Part shown: piece after piece, positions 10,413-21,379 of the stretch
Layout: each line of letters begins with the position of its first letter
How positions within the stretch are numbered: position 1 is the first letter of the stretch
The notes under the pieces: model-generated
The model's input: only the letters and a program-made list of their open reading frames with translations
What the model was told of the DNA's origin: nothing
Database searches by the model: none
Made by a program: the position numbers and the translations under genes
Source: Limnomonas spitsbergensis
Lineage: Eukaryota > Chlorophyta > Chlorophyceae > Chlamydomonadales
Reading direction: 5' to 3'
NCBI GenBank assembly: GCA_037349105.1
Contig: JAYJMM010000039.1
Location: 6,354,501-6,418,500, forward strand
DNA: 64,000 nucleotides

Positions 10413-11585
10413 GCCACTGGGCAGTAAGCACATGTCCCATGCATCAAATGTGATGCTCTGCTGGGTTGTAAACACTTCACTGGCCGTACTGGTCAAGGAC
10501 AGGAACATCCGTCTGTCGAAGGTGGTCTGCTCTGATTTAAAATAAGCTGCGGTCAAGGCAGCCCTCTTTGTGAAAAAACACATCCAGATCCACATTTTAT
10601 TTTTGCCGCCCTGGTGCCAACCCTCCATAAGATGTGGTACCGGAGCCCACGGCATTCAAAATGTTCCAACCGTTTCGGTCCTTTGTAAGCACTTGCCTGT
10701 CCCAAACAGTCCCTTTCTTGTCCCATTCTTGTCACATAAAGGATGCTCGGCTGGACTTCGAAATGCCAGAAGGCCCAAAGGGCTGGTATCCACAATCAGC
10801 ATGCGGACATACACTACAAGGACAAGGAGGCAAGGATACCACACACTTCCATAAAATCACCTTTTTTATATGAGGTCACCCTTTTAAAAAAAATTGTCAC
10901 ATTTTTGATGCGAGATAATCCTTTTGATACGAGGTCACACTGTTTTATGAGAGGTGTTTGATGCTAGGTCACAGGATTTCAAGCTATTCTGACTAAGTCC
11001 AGCTAGCTGGACGGCGGATGAATGCACTGTACGATAAATTGGAAGACAGTCCGAGGGGAGACATAAAACGCTGACACCGAAGTGACCCCGGGGCCTGTCC
11101 TTCAAAATTTATGGGCAAATGTTGCGTCAAGTGCTTGGCCAGGACACGCCACCCCACAAAAAGCATCAGTCCTGAACATGCGTCCGAGTTACGTATCAAC
11201 CTTCTCAGCAGCTGGCTCAGGGGCGGACTCGGTAGCGGCTTGTCACCCTAAACCCAGAGGGAACAGAGGCTCGAGACATAAAGCAGAAAATACCAGAAAC
11301 TAACGCACGACAGCCTGGTGGGGGGCACGGCGCACGACGGCCTGGTGGGGGGCACGGCGCACAACATTGGCGTGCTCATCCACCGTTGTCAAGGTTCACG
11401 AGAGAGGGGCCGAGGGAAGGCTGTGATAAGAGACTGGGACTAGTAAAGCGTGTCCTCCTCCTCCTTGATAGCAGAAATCAGCGACCAGAGGTACCGACAC
11501 CTCCACTCCATGTTCCCCACAGCTGCCGCGCACACCACTGACCAAATTAATCTCTGGATGACTATTGGCCTTGACTCATGGCGTA
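10413..11585. other. No confident gene; scattered minus-strand open frames
   Basis: Open frames on the minus strand at 10420-10650, 10553-10795 and 10993-11199 look moderately protein-like but match nothing I know, and they could not be joined. From 11305 to 11350 a 27-bp unit (cctggtggggggcacggcgc) occurs twice. This may be the 5' part of the gene ending at 9866. The equivalent stretches are about 23485-24655 and 36556-37726. Confidence 0.35.
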
Positions 11586-13371
11586 TCAATTTAAACCGGG
11601 TGAATTTAACCTAAACCGCTCGCAACCCAGCACCGAGTCCATCGCGTCCATCACCTCCTCAAAGACCAGGCCCGGGTGCGGGACCGCGCTGATGACGTGG
11701 CACTTGCCCAGCGACAAGTAGTGTTCCTTAACGGGCAGCGAGGACGTCACAAACGTGTTAAAGCGCTTACGGATGGTCTCGGCATTGTCGTCGGCCCGCC
11801 CGCTGGTCTCTCCGCGCTTGAGCAGCCGCTTCTCCATCTCGTCCTCGGGGCAGTCGAAGAAGAGCACCGAGCGGCAGGGCATGATGGAGCTCTCAAACTC
11901 GGCGCCTTGGTCCAGGGCACGGGGGAAGCCATCGATGAGGAAGAGCTTGCCTCCGCTCTTGATCATTGCATTTTTAAGCAATGTGATGGTCACCTGGGGA
12001 GAGGGAGGATGTTTCAACCTGTCACTAGCTGTTCCAAGCTAGCACTAGCTGTTACACGAGGTTGCAAGGCAGGAAAGAGGACATTTCAAAATTTGTTACA
12101 AGCTGTTACAAGGCAGGAAAGAGGACATTTCAAGAGCTTCATGGAGATTGCAAAGACGGCACTGTGCGAGCCTCATCTGTCACTGCGTGCCATCATGCCT
12201 TCACAGCAACCATGAGCAAGGAGCCAGAGTGCCTGAGTTGCCTAGGCATGCCCCCCCCATCTCTCTAGGTTCCCTACCAGCTACCTCTGCACGAACGTTG
12301 TGAAAAGGCTGCGGGCTGCTGCGTTTAACTTGTGAGAGTAACATACCGTGACCGCAAAATCAGCTACCAAAAACCTGAACCCTGGGAGGAGGGAACCAAG
12401 AACCCCGGAAACCCTTTACCTGGAATTCCTTAACCCTAAATAACCAGCAAGCCATACACCTTAACCTGTAAACCCAACCCTAAGCCTGGAAAGCCCGTCA
12501 TGATTGTCTGCCTGTCGACCACGTTTATGGGTACTAGCTTCCATTCCTTCCTGCCCTCCACTCACGTGCATGGACACTAGCTTGCCCTTCCTCCCTGCCC
12601 TCCATTCACATGCATTGGCACTAGCTTCCCCTCCTCCCTGTCCTCCATTCACATGCATTGGCACTAGCTGTCCCTCCTCACTGTCCTCTGCTCACGTGCA
12701 TGGGCACTCACTTCCCCTCCTCACTGCCCTCCACTCACATGCATGGACACTAGCTTCCTGTCCTCCCTGTCCTCCACTCACATGCATGTACACTAGCTTC
12801 CATTCCTCCCCGCCCTACACTCACGTGCATGGGCATTATCTTCCATTCCTCCCTGTCCTCCACTCACATGCATGGACACTAGCTTCCATTCCTCACTGCC
12901 CTCTACTCACATGCATGTACACTAGCTTCCATTCCTCACTGCCCTCCACTCACGTCCATGGACACTAGCTTCCATTCCTCACAACCCTCCGCTCACGTGC
13001 ATGGGCACTCGCTTGCCCTTCCTCCCTGTGATCCACTCACATGCAATGGTGCTCGCTTCCCCTCCTCCCTGCCTCCACTCACATGTATGGGCACTGGCTT
13101 TCTCATCTCTCTGCCCTCCACTCACATGCATGGGCACAAGCTTGCCCTCCTTCATGAGGATGCCGCACTTGGTCCCCGCAACGCTGTTGCTGGCGACCTC
13201 ATCTCTGAGCAGGTCCCCGGCCGAGAGGTGCACCACACCCGAGTACTTGGCCTTGATGCGGTCACATTGGGTGCCCTTGCCCGACCCAGGCCCACCCAGC
13301 ACAAACACAATGGTGGTGTCGGCAGGCAGGTCACCCGCCACTGCGGGGACCACAAGGGGCGCCTCTTCCGC
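11586..13371 (-). CDS. UMP-CMP kinase A, unit 1
   Basis: The exons in minus order are 13371-13126 (82 codons) and 11993-11586 (135 codons plus stop), joined in phase 0. The protein phosphorylates UMP/CMP (and probably dCMP) with ATP in pyrimidine nucleotide synthesis. The first exon has the P-loop [11 protein letters not shown] and the NMP-binding motif [11 protein letters not shown]. The second has [34 protein letters not shown] and the LID-type [16 protein letters not shown], the pattern of the UMP-CMP branch of the adenylate kinase family. Coding may start at an in-frame ATG at 13467 without an intron, or further upstream after the CAG acceptor. The intron between the exons is filled by copies of its own donor (12525-13131) and by gctgttacaag repeats near 12030-12130. 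Confidence 0.9.
12525..13131 (-). repeat. Minisatellite of kinase A donor splice site, unit 1
   Basis: About 14 tandem units of roughly 42-45 bp read on the minus strand as the last codons of kinase exon 1 (AAGCTNGTGCCCATGCAT) followed by its donor GTGAGTGGAGG and a purine-rich spacer. The true junction at 13126/13125 is the first unit. Most units keep GTGAG, and two change to GTGAA. Kinase B has only one such unit at its own junction (about 15885-15930), so the expansion is specific to paralogue A. Equivalents lie at 25595-26201 and 38665-39271. Confidence 0.9.
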
Positions 13372-13727
13372 CTGGGAGGTATGGAAGTGTGAAGTAGGCA
13401 AACAAGTGTTAACCATTGAGTTTGAAGCATTCGAGTCTCCAGGCACAGCGGGTTTCACAGGGGGCATGCCTCCTATGTCCGAGTAGCACACATGTCTGAT
13501 AAGTGTGCGGCAAACAAGTGTGAATCTTGACAGTGTGAAGCACACCATTTTAAAGCATGAATCCGGGCTATTTTTATGTGTATTTGCCTCAGGTTTTCAA
13601 GGGTTGGGCGGCCTCACTCTGTAAAGCCCAAGCAAAGGAAAGTGAGACAAGTTGCAAGCCCCCTGGCGTTGGCAGTAAACATATGCAGGTGGTATGCATG
13701 TAAACAAGCTTTTGAGAAAAACAATAA

Positions 13728-13940
13728 GAGGGAGTTGCTGTCAAAGACAGGAACCGACACACAAATCGACAACTCAAGACCTGATGCAAGAGCACCTTGA
13801 GGAGAAGGCGGGCAAGCGTTCCCCAAGCGCCTAGAAGAGGGAGGTCCTGTCAAAGACCAGGACTGACACACACATCGACAAAACCTCTTGCAAGGGCACC
13901 AGGAGGAGAAGGCGGGCAAGCGCTCCTTGAGCGCCTGTAA
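13728..13940. repeat. About 105-bp imperfect direct duplication
   Basis: Two adjacent copies share gaggga, gtcaaagac, gacacaca, tcgacaa, then gcacc and aggagaaggcgggcaagcg, ending at gcgcct. No coding role is evident. The stretch from 13372 to 14353 otherwise holds the upstream flank of kinase A and no recognised gene. Equivalent copies lie at about 26798-27010 and 39868-40080. Confidence 0.75.
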
Positions 13941-14353
13941 GAGGCGGCGATGAAGGGCCCTCATTTTACTTCTAATGAAAATCTGTTAATTGGAGATTAG
14001 AACAAGGAGAGGGGCCGAATCCAAGGGCCAAAGGGATGCATTGAACACAGTCATAAAAATTAAATGTAGATCCAGCACTAGCCGTGGGGCAGGAGAAGTG
14101 GAGAACAGTCCAATCAACAACAAAGGCCAGAGACCATCCATGATGGCGTTCTTGGGTTCTGCCCAACTTGTGCTGGTAAGTTGTGGTATGATAAAGGCTA
14201 TCGGCAGGGGTTTTGAAATTGATGGACCAATTTGTTATCATCGAGGTGATTTTTTTGATTTTGATTTCCTTACAACTTTTTAAGTGGGCTTGATTGATTG
14301 GCATTGACTCGTGGCGTATAATATAATATTAACCTCAACAGTGGGGGCATCGA

Positions 14354-14467
14354 GGGGTTGTAGTCTAGTGGCATGACGCCGATATCTCCGCCGTCTTCGG
14401 ATGGTCTATCTTTGGCGCTACCCGCGCTTCAAATCGGAGAACCCCCGTTCAACTCGGGGCAACCCCA
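14354..14467 (+). tRNA. Intron-containing tRNA-like gene, possibly tRNA-Glu(CTC), unit 1
   Basis: A full cloverleaf can be drawn. The acceptor stem is GGGGTTG/CAACCCC, the D stem is GTC/GAC, the anticodon stem is CCGAT/ATCGG, the T arm is CCCCG-TTCAACT-CGGGG, and the discriminator is A. The A box TAGTCTAGTGG and the B box around GTTCAACTC fit RNA polymerase III promoters, and T6 follows at 14468-14473 as a terminator. The anticodon loop is 49 nt, implying an intron of about 42 nt. With U33 at the second loop position the anticodon would be CTC (Glu), but position 37 would then be C, which is unusual, so identity is uncertain. Confidence 0.6.
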
Positions 14468-14559
14468 TTTTTTGTTGCTTCTTTCGCGTCTTCAACGAAC
14501 ACCATATTTTGACGTGTCGCAAGAAAGCCCAGCCCTTCAAAACGCAGCCAGTCAATCCC

Positions 14560-14900
14560 ACCTACGCCTCAAGCACCAGCACCCAGTCCATGGCTTTGGA
14601 CATTTCCTCAAACCACAGCCAGTCAATCCCACCCACGCCTCGAGCCCCAGCATCGAGTCCATCCCCTCCGACGCTTCCTCAAACCACAGCCAGTCAATCC
14701 CACCTACGCTTTGAGCCCCAGCACTTCGTCCATGGCCTTCAAGTCTTGGACACGTCTGCAAAGCGTGGCCAGACAATCCCAACTCTGCCTCAAACCCCAG
14801 CATCGAGTCCATAGCCTTATAGACCCCTTAAATCGGCAGGCCTTGAAACCCACCTCTGCCTTGAGCCCCAGCACCGCGTCCATGGCCTTGGACACCTCCT
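14560..14900 (-). repeat. Degenerate repeat of the kinase B 3' coding end
   Basis: About five degenerate units of roughly 65-75 bp share cagtcaatcccacc, gagccccagca, gtccatggc and cctcaaaccacag. The unit nearest the kinase core (14860-14900) is the authentic end of the kinase fold ([17 protein letters not shown] on the minus strand). The others are decayed copies of it. Two of them are read through in kinase B and give it a C-terminal extension. Equivalents lie at about 27631-27971 and 40701-41041. Confidence 0.75.
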
Positions 14901-16159
14901 CGAAGACCAGGCCCGGGTGCGGGACCGCGCTGATGACGTGGCACTTGCCCAGCGACAGGTAGTGGTCCTTGACAGGCAGCGAGGACGTCACAAACGTGTT
15001 AAAGCGCTTGCGGATGGTCTCGGCATTGTCGTCGGCCCGCCCGCTGGTCTCCCCGCGCTTGAGCAGCCGCTTCTCCATCTCGTCCTCGGGGCAGTCGAAG
15101 AAAAGCACCGAGCGGCAGGGCATGATGGAGCTCTCAAACTCAGCGCCTTGGTCTAATGCACGGGGGAAGCCATCGATGAGAAAGAGCTTGCCTCCGCTCT
15201 TGATCATTGCATTCTTAAGCAACGTGATGGTCACCTGGAGTCAGGGGGGAAGCAAAAAAAACGTTACAAGCTGTAACGTGCTGTTTCAAGGTGTTACGAG
15301 CTGTTACATCTGTTCCAAGCTGTTATTAGCTGTTGCAAGGTGTTGCAAGGCAGGAGAGAGGTCAACAGCTGTTACATGCCGTGTTTGAATTGTGGTAAGA
15401 GCTGTTGCAAGCTGTTACTAGCTGTCACAAGATATTGCGAGGCAGGAGGGAGAACATTTCAGAAACTTCCAGGAGGCTGCCAGGACTACACTGTACAAGC
15501 CACGTCCAAGTTGTCACAAGCTGTTACTAGCTGTTATAAGACGTTGCAAGGCAAGGAGGTAGAAAATTCTGCACTGTATAAGCCAAGTCCGTTACTGATG
15601 GCCACAAGGGGAGCGAAGCTGGCAAGCGCAGCCCTTCGACAGCTTAAATGTCAAACGATACGCGGGCAGGGGCTGCGTGCCTTCATGCCTTCCTGGCAAT
15701 CATGAGCAAGGAGCCAGAGTGCCTGAGTTGCCCAGACATGCCCCCATCTCTCTAGGTTCCCTACCAGGTACCTCTGCATGACCGTCTTGAAAAAGGCTGT
15801 GGGCTGCTGCATTCATCTTGTGAGAGTAACGCAAAGTGACCGCAAAATCAGCTACCCAACCCTAGGCCTGGAAAGCCCGTCATGCTTGCTTTCCCACCCT
15901 GCCCTCCACTCACATGCATGGGCACTAGCTTGCCCTCCTTCATGAGGATGCCGCACTTGGTCCCCGCAACGCTGTTGCTGGCGACCTCATCTCTGAGCAA
16001 GTCCCCGGCCGAGAGGTGCACCACACCCGAGTACTTGGCCTTGATGCGGTCACATTGGGTGCCCTTGCCTGACCCAGGCCCGCCCAGCACAAACACAATA
16101 GTAGTGTCGGCAGGCAGGTCACCGGCCACTGCGGGGACCACAAGGGGCGCCTCTTCCGC
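14704..16159 (-). CDS. UMP-CMP kinase B, unit 1 (upstream exon missing)
   Basis: The exons are 16159-15914 (82 codons) and 15234-14704 (176 residues plus stop), phase 0. The P-loop, NMP-binding and LID motifs are as in kinase A, with a few substitutions such as PVKDHY for PVKEHY. The C-terminus is about 40 residues longer because the frame runs into repeated copies of its own 3' end ([12 protein letters not shown], then [10 protein letters not shown] and [10 protein letters not shown]). The donor is CATGCAT|GTGAGT, as in A but unexpanded. The upstream exon seen beyond unit 3 at 42764-42868 is absent here: the sequence switches to the minisatellite at 16395. It may be N-terminally truncated or use a new start, such as an ATG at about 16247. 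Confidence 0.85.
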
Positions 16160-16911
16160 CTGGGAGGTATGGAAGTGTGAAACAAGTCACAGATAGCGTG
16201 AAAATACGCAGTTTGCAGAATCCATTACATCATGATCCTCATCCATGGCTCTAAGACAACATTCCCAATTGCACTGTGGTGTCCACATTTTAATTTTGCA
16301 GCCTGTCGCTGCTGTTGCTTGTGAATTGTATGCACGAGTATTCAGTGCTGCATTGTATGCACGAGTGGCCAGTGCTGCATTGAAACTGGTAAACTGCGCA
16401 GATCTGTTGCAGATGTGTTGCTGCACCTGCGCAGATCTGTTGCAGATCTGTTGCTGCACCTGCGCAGATCTGTTGCAGACGTGTTGCTGCACCTGCGCAG
16501 ATCTGTTGCAGATCTGTTGCAGATGTGTTGCTGCACCTGCGCAGATCTGTTGCAGATCTGTTGGAGATCTGTTGCTGCACCTGCGCAGATCTGTTGCAGA
16601 TCTGTTGCTGCACCTGCGCAAGAGTGCAACGGGCTTTATTGTATTGCACTCCAGATACAATTTACATAAATTTAGCTACAGTTCATACGGTATACAATGC
16701 AGTTGTAATTCAGCTTCATCAGGGCCTGTGCAATTCAGCTACAGTTCATATATAATCAAGTTATAAATCAGCTACATCACAGCCTGTGGCACATTTCCTC
16801 TCCCCTTGCTTGTGCCTTAAGTCTATAAGCAGCGGTTGGAGTTGGTGGCCATTCAGAGTTGACCGCTTGATTTCTGCTGTGCCTCCTTGCTTTCCCTTTT
16901 CGTCCGAGCAG

Positions 16912-19900
16912 CTGTTGGAGTTGGTGGCCACTCTAAGGAGTCGCACCTCACAGCTACTTCACCAGGTGAGGGCGGGAAGGTGCGGGCGATAAATGCAATT
17001 GTAATTATCACTGTGATCACAATTTTCCTGGAAATATTTCAGGACTGCTTTGCGTTCGTTTGTCAGTTTTTCACTGCTGTTTTTAACACCCATATTCGTA
17101 TGTTATTTTCTGCTGTTTTTTTTACATTGGTTTTCGTACGTTATCCTCTGCTGTTTTTTTTATACGGTGACGGTTTTCTTCTGTTACTGTACGTTCGCGC
17201 ACAGATATTAAGTGCAATGGGTGCGCGATAGGCAGCGCGGACCATGCCATAATATCTGTAGTGCACAATACTGACGCTGGGCAAAGTCAGTTATGATCGG
17301 TTGAAATTAGACGGAATGGGTTGGAATCTAATAGTGCGTGGAACACCGGTAATATACAATTAAATGTCCCTCTGCGGGACGTAATCAACAATTAGAAGCT
17401 ACCTGCGGTGCGTCATAAACAAATAATAATAAACGTGCTTTCCTAGGGGTGCGAGAAGACTATTCAAATGTAAAGTATTCTCTGCAGATTTTTTAGTACC
17501 CGTGTGTCTGTTATTTTCTGCTCTTTTTTAATACCGTTATGTACCTCTTATTCTCTGCTGTTAATTATAGTACTGGTACCGTATGTTACTCTTTGCTGTT
17601 TTTTTAAAATGTTTTCCGTCAGTTATTTTCTGCTGTTTTTCTGAAACCCTATTTAATGCCTTGCTCTGGCCATCCCTGTTCTTTTATAACTCCTTCCCAC
17701 TGCCCACATCGTTACTGAGTCTGCTAGTGGCGCGCACTCGCAGTCTGGCCGTTGTAGCTGAATCGTAGCTGAAACATTCTGAAGCATGCACTGCTGGTAA
17801 CGTTACAGAGGCAGCTGGTGGTGCCTCTTTACAGCAAGCCTGACCGCGTTAATGTAGCTGGATTGTAGCTGACACATCATGAATTGTTGCTGACACGTCC
17901 TGAATTGTAGCTGAAACATCCTGAATTCTAGCTGAAACGTCCTGAAGTATGAACTGCTGGTTATGTTACAGAGGTTGCTGGTGGCGCGTCCTCACAGCCT
18001 GGATGCTGTAGCTGAATTGTTGCTGAATTGTAGCTAAATTGTAGCTGAAGCATGCACTGCTGATTACAGAGATTGCTGGTGGCGCGTCCTCGCAGCCTGG
18101 ATGCGGTGTCTGTGGTAGACGACGGCCTGCTACTATATCCTTGGCAGGTGAAACGGTGAAATGGTGATATGAAGTGAATGGTGATATGAATGGTGATAAG
18201 AAGTACAAGGGACAATGATAAGATGTACACACGGCTACTTTTATGTATCACAATGGTGTACGTTAGTCAGAGTAATGATGGATGGTATGATGTGCTACGT
18301 ATGCACAGCATAGAGCCTCGTGTTCCACGGGTCCTGAAGCCCGAACTTTCTGCATGGCCTAAACCCTAACATCCTGCACATCTTAAACCCTAAACATGCA
18401 CACCAGTACTGCTCAAAGTTGAAAGTTGAAATTTCAAATTCAAAATTCAAAACCCTTGTCCGTCTCCCCTGCCCCCAGGCCGCTGCCGCTGGAGATGAAC
18501 GCATGCACCGACAGCTGATGGGCATGCCAGACGGCGCTCGCATGGCGCTGGCACGTCTGGCCGTGCGCGGCGCCGTCGCGGCGGCACGCATGGAGTTGCT
18601 GGCTACCGCGTCGGGTAGATCCGCCGCCAGGGATCCGGATCCGGACATCCACCGCGACGTGCGCGGTGGATCCGCGGAGGATCCGCGGAGGCGGCGGGCT
18701 GAGGAGCAACTGTCCGCGGTGCTCGCGACCGGGGCGTGGTGGGGCGTCGGCTCCGGAACCGCGAGAAGGGGCGGCTCCGGAACCGCTGCGGGAAACGGCC
18801 AGGCCCGTGGCTCCGAAGCCGGCAGTTACCATGATGATGATGATGATGATGATGATGACGGTGATGATGAGGTGGATGAGAACCGCCTGGCTGGCGACCT
18901 GGCGCTCATGATGGAAGCGCCTGTCAGGTGCGGGAACAGGCCACTGCTAACGGTAAATGTACCTTTGGGGAGGCAGGCAGCTTCGTAACGTGATTCACAT
19001 TAAAAGAATCAATACAGGGGGCAGGAGGCAGCTTGGTAACGTGTTTTGCATTTTTTTTAAAGGATACAGGAGGCAGGCAGGCTGGGTAATGCGTTAAGCA
19101 CTGAAATGAACGTGGGGGCAGTAGACAGCTTGGTGGGGTCCACGATGCCCTAAACTCTTTCAGTTGGAAACCCTTTAAGTTGAAACCCTGGAAGTTGGAA
19201 ACCTCTTAACCCTGAAGTATCAGCCCTCAACCCTTCTGCATTAGCCCTAAAACCCCAAGCCCTGCACCCCGCAGGTACAGCGTGGAACGTCTCCTGGGTG
19301 GCCACAAGACCACTTCACTCTTTAAGCCTCCGGAGCCTACCGACGAACGGGACGGCGGCATGCAACGGGCGGAAGTGTCAGAGGAGACGCAGCAGGCGGC
19401 GGCGGCGGCGGCTCCCGGTGCTGCTGCGGAAGCGGCGGCAGCGGCGGCAGCGGCGGCAGCGGCGGCGGCTACCCCCGGTGTTGCTACTACTGCTGGAGCT
19501 GCTGCTGCTGATATTTCTGGTGCAGCTGCCGCTGCTGCCCCCGATTCTGCAGCAGCAGCCGACGTGCGAGGTGTTCCCCGCTGGCGGGCAGGCGTTCAGA
19601 TGTCCGCGTGGTTGCGGTGGGGTAGCCTGCTCTCCTTCGACTCGCCCCTCGCGGCACACTCGTTGCAGGTGAGCGGAACGGAGCAAGCGGATGTAACTTC
19701 TGTATCGAAGCTGGCCGGAAGCCACCCGGTAGCTGGCCGGAAGTCGGGGAAAACTTGCTCTCGACAGAACGGCTCTTTGTTTATTGTAGCTGGTTGACAA
19801 GTGGGGGGGGGCAGGGGGAGCTGGCTAGAAACCAGTTTCCGGAAGTGCATCTCAACCTATCCCCCCTGCCCCCTCCCCCTCTTCCCCTTTCCTTACCTCC

Positions 19901-21379
19901 TCACTCCTCCTCCCCCCTCATGCCACCTCTACCCCCCCCCCTTTCCTTCACCCCTCACATTACCTCTACCCCCCCCCCTTGCCTCCGACCCTTCCACCTC
20001 CTCTACCCCCCCCCCATGCCTCCACCCCTCATGCTCCCTCACCCCTTGCACAGCCGACTCTCCGCAAGCACTGGACATGCCCTGGCTGTGGAGGAAAGAC
20101 CATCGGTGAGCAAGGGCGACTGGGCTCAAAACCTGGATGGTTGGAAACCTGGATAATCGTATAGGAACGCAAAGCTGGATGATTGGAAAGCTGTATTATT
20201 GCAAAGCTGGATAATTGGAAACTAGCGTACCAGCAACCTGACACCTGAAACATGAGAGCTTCTGATGCTCCTAGTTGCTCGGGCAGATTCATCGCATGCG
20301 CCGCCGCCGCCACACCACCACCGTGTCTGCAACCGTACCGCCACCCCTGCACCGCTGTACCGCAGGCACATATGACGAGATCCGATCACACCTGGACTCC
20401 TGCGGGCCTGCCCAAAGTATGAACCAGCAGCAGAGGGAGGCAGGAGGCTACCTGGCCGGGCCGGGGAGCGCGGCGCCGGGCTCCTCCGCAGACGATGCCG
20501 CCGCGGCAGACCCCGGGGGCCTAAGGACAGCCGAGAGGAAGGGGGGTGGACGGGCAGCGTCGGTAGTGGAGGCCGGGGCGGCGGATGGGGCGGTAGGGGG
20601 GTCCGCTGGCGGGGACGGTGAGATGCCGGCGGCGGGCGTCAGCCGCAGGGCGCCTGCTGCTGCTACGGGGGAGCCTTCTCGGCAGCCGTCTGGATCTGGG
20701 AGGGTGGATCTAGGTGCAGGGGAGCCTGGATCTGGCGGGGTGGATCTAGCTGGATCCGGCGGGAATCGCGACGAGTCCGTGCCTGAGGACAGTCTGCTGG
20801 ACGACTACTTTCACAAAAAGGTGTGTATCTACTGGATAGCTCTTGTAGCCTTAACCTTAACCCCAAGCCTAAGCCCTGTACCTTATAGCCTTAAACTTAA
20901 CCCCACCCCTGTGTACCTTTTGAATTTAAACTTAATCCCAAGCCTTAGCCCTAAGCCTGAGAACCTCAACCAAGACACCAGCCCTAAGCCCTTAACCCTA
21001 TAACCTGATTTGTGTGTTACGTGTCCTTCCCCCCCAGGTGAAATGGGGACGCCGGCTGCCTATGACCAGGGCACACCCTGGCCCTGCGGACAACAGCGCC
21101 CGCGCTGCACCACTGTCCGCTCCATCCCGCAGAACCCCTGCCGAGATAGCGAGGGGCGCCCCCGCAGGGCCGAGGGATGGCAGTGGGGCCTTGGACTGGG
21201 CTACCCAGGGGGCAGGAATGGAGCCAGAGGCAGATGAGGCGATGGCGGTGGCACCCCGAGCTCCGCCCCCCGCTAACGCCAAGCGCTTTGAGTGCCCCGT
21301 GTGTGGTGTGGTTGCCTCATGGACTCCTGTGCAAGTCCTACAACACCGACTTACACACTCGGCAGAGGCGAAGGCATAG
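16912..21379 (+). CDS. UBZ4/C2H2-type zinc-finger protein, unit 2
   Basis: The exons are 16912-16965, 18479-18927, 19275-19668, 20054-20105, 20366-20820 and 21038-21379. The gene is the same as in unit 1, with three more Ala codons, a 148-bp shorter intron 2, and HRLTH instead of HRRTH in the last finger. The candidate first exon (859-933) has no counterpart, because kinase B of unit 1 lies directly upstream in divergent orientation across the repeat junction. This copy is therefore probably 5'-truncated, or transcribed from a new promoter. Confidence 0.65.

Larger units (their letters stand above)
3184..16394. repeat. 13-kb tandem segment, unit 1
   Basis: This is the first of three near-identical direct copies (13211 bp here, about 13071 and 13068 bp for the others). 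It begins inside the CAGATCTG minisatellite and ends after a short unique tail (ctggtaaac). Unit-1 differences include a 148-bp segment around 5992-6139 missing from units 2 and 3, a poly-Ala tract shorter by three codons, an Arg codon (Leu in units 2 and 3) in the last zinc finger, and one extra base near 10475. From about 11.7 kb onward it matches unit 2 better than unit 3. Confidence 0.97.

Noticed and set aside
11586..13371. Adenylate kinase as the identity of the nucleotide kinase genes
   Set aside because: [18 protein letters not shown] with TSGRADDN and the short LID fit the UMP-CMP kinase branch better than adenylate kinase. Substrate preference is still inferred from sequence.
12958..13392. 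Plus-strand open frames overlapping the kinase exons
   Set aside because: They are antisense shadows of the conserved kinase frame and of the donor minisatellite.
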